5,607 nucleotides of DNA. Source: CAYXOX01 sp964466745 (GTDB lineage Bacteria > Pseudomonadota > Alphaproteobacteria > Rhodobacterales > Rhodobacteraceae). The stretch spans positions 1 through 5,607 of the forward strand of contig CAYXOX010000173.1 of the NCBI GenBank assembly GCA_964466745.1. The letters are read 5' to 3'. Below the pieces are notes generated by a model. It saw only the letters and a list, made by a program, of their open reading frames with translations, did no database searches and was not told the origin of the DNA. Within the stretch, counting starts at the first letter, position 1, and the number at the start of each line of letters is the position of its first letter. Below are positions 4,747-5,607 of this stretch, piece by piece. The position numbers were made by a program, and so were the translations under genes.

Positions 4747-5607
4747 ATGCCACGGTTTCTGGATACTGCCGACGCCGATTTCGAAGCAGGCTTCCGCGCG
4801 CTGCTTTCGGCCAAGCGCGAGGAGGCGCAGGACGTCGACGATGCCGTAGCCGGGATCATCGCCGATGTGCGGGCGCGCGGCGATGCGGCGGTGATCGAAC
4901 TCACCTCCCGGTACGACAGGCTCGAACTCACGCCCGATACGCTCGCCTACGGCGCGGCCGAAATCGAGGCCCTCTGCGCGCAGGTGCCCGAGGAGGAGCG
5001 CGCCGCGCTCGAACTGGCGGCCGAGCGCATCCGCGCCTACCACGCTCGGCAGGTGCCCGCCGACGCAAGCTGGACCGATGCCTCCGGCGCGCAGCTCGGC
5101 TGGCGCTGGACGCCGGTTTCCGCCGCGGGCCTCTACGTGCCGGGCGGGCGCGCGTCCTACCCTTCTTCGGTGCTGATGAACGCGATTCCCGCCCAGGTGG
5201 CGGGAGTGGAACGCCTCGTTGTCTGCGCCCCGAGCCCCGGCGGGCAGACGAACCCGCTGGTGCTGCTGGCCGCGCGGCTTGCCGGGGTCGACACGATCTA
5301 CCGCGTGGGAGGGGCACAGGCCATCGCCGCGATGGCCTACGGCACCGAAACGATCGCGCCCGTGGACAAGATCACTGGCCCGGGCAACGCATTTGTCGCG
5401 GCAGCCAAGCGGCGCGTCTTCGGGCGCGTGGGCATAGACATGATCGCGGGCCCCTCCGAGATCCTCGTGATCGCCGATGCCCAGAACGACCCCGACTGGA
5501 TCGCCCTCGACCTGCTCAGCCAGGCCGAGCACGACGAGAGCGCGCAGTCGATCCTCATCACCGACGACGCCGCCTTCGGGCAGGCCGTCGCGCAAGCCGT
5601 GGAGACC
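4747..5607 (+). CDS. hisD: Histidinol dehydrogenase, 3'-truncated by window edge
   Basis: HisD oxidises L-histidinol to L-histidine through histidinal with two NAD+, the last two steps of histidine synthesis, as a zinc-dependent cytoplasmic homodimer. The window shows the first 287 residues of about 430-435. Family blocks are clear: VRARGDAAVIELTSRYDR (41-58), GLYVPGGRASYPSSVLMNAIP (128-148), VGGAQAIAAMAYGTETI (187-203), DKITGPGN (207-214), IDMIAGPSEILVIAD (230-244) and LLSQAEHDE (257-265). Q259 and H262 match the E. coli zinc ligands of the same numbers; the remaining ligands and the catalytic Glu-His pair lie beyond the edge. The frame stays open to base 5607. The start is fixed by a strong ribosome binding site. 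It stands 136 bp after the DUF2948 gene with a likely promoter of its own. Confidence 0.97.
   Translation, partial: MPRFLDTADADFEAGFRALLSAKREEAQDVDDAVAGIIADVRARGDAAVIELTSRYDRLELTPDTLAYGAAEIEALCAQVPEEERAALELAAERIRAYHARQVPADASWTDASGAQLGWRWTPVSAAGLYVPGGRASYPSSVLMNAIPAQVAGVERLVVCAPSPGGQTNPLVLLAARLAGVDTIYRVGGAQAIAAMAYGTETIAPVDKITGPGNAFVAAAKRRVFGRVGIDMIAGPSEILVIADAQNDPDWIALDLLSQAEHDESAQSILITDDAAFGQAVAQAVET

Noticed and set aside
4068..4931. 287-codon minus-strand frame across the DUF2948 gene and the hisD upstream gap
   Set aside because: It is antisense to a conserved gene and crosses a promoter-like gap; Ser/Arg/Ala-rich with no domain.
4558..5595. 345-codon open frame on the minus strand opposite hisD
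   Set aside because: It lies antisense to conserved hisD motifs, with a low-complexity Arg/Gly/Ala/His composition and no recognisable domain.

Overview
The window is GC-rich and tightly packed, with a strong G/C preference at third codon positions in every real gene. Its gene order (small basic ORF, murA, DUF2948 gene, hisD) is one I associate with Alphaproteobacteria. Protein similarity and promoter style point to Rhodobacterales (Paracoccaceae/Roseobacteraceae type). This is an ordinary chromosomal region: I see no insertion sequence, CRISPR array, phage gene or toxin-antitoxin pair.

Layout. (1) Bases 1-1347 (+) hold the C-terminal three quarters or so of an AMP-forming acyl-CoA synthetase, cut by the left edge. 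(2) Bases 1402-2442 (-) hold a convergent gene for a 346-residue protein with features of a GT-A-fold glycosyltransferase, including a DxD motif. Its family looks conserved but not functionally described. (3) Bases 2495-2569 (-) are tRNA-Thr(GGT) with an encoded CCA, just upstream of and on the same strand as the glycosyltransferase-like gene. (4) The 88 bp between the tRNA and the next gene carry two back-to-back candidate promoters, one for the tRNA (-) and one for the murA cluster (+). (5) Bases 2658-2852 (+) encode a 64-residue basic protein of unknown function, possibly from a leaderless mRNA, followed after 13 bp by murA (2866-4134). murA overlaps a DUF2948 gene (4131-4610) by 4 bp. (6) A 136-bp gap with a weak hairpin, a small palindrome, a candidate promoter and a strong ribosome binding site leads into hisD (4747 to the right edge, truncated).

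How the genes work together. MurA commits UDP-GlcNAc to peptidoglycan synthesis. The small basic protein and the DUF2948 protein are probably co-transcribed with it, but neither has a known role. HisD performs the last two steps of histidine synthesis and probably has its own promoter. The acyl-CoA synthetase is metabolically unrelated to its neighbours. No grand new system is evident; the best candidate for new biology is the glycosyltransferase-like protein at 1402-2442, followed by the small pre-murA gene.
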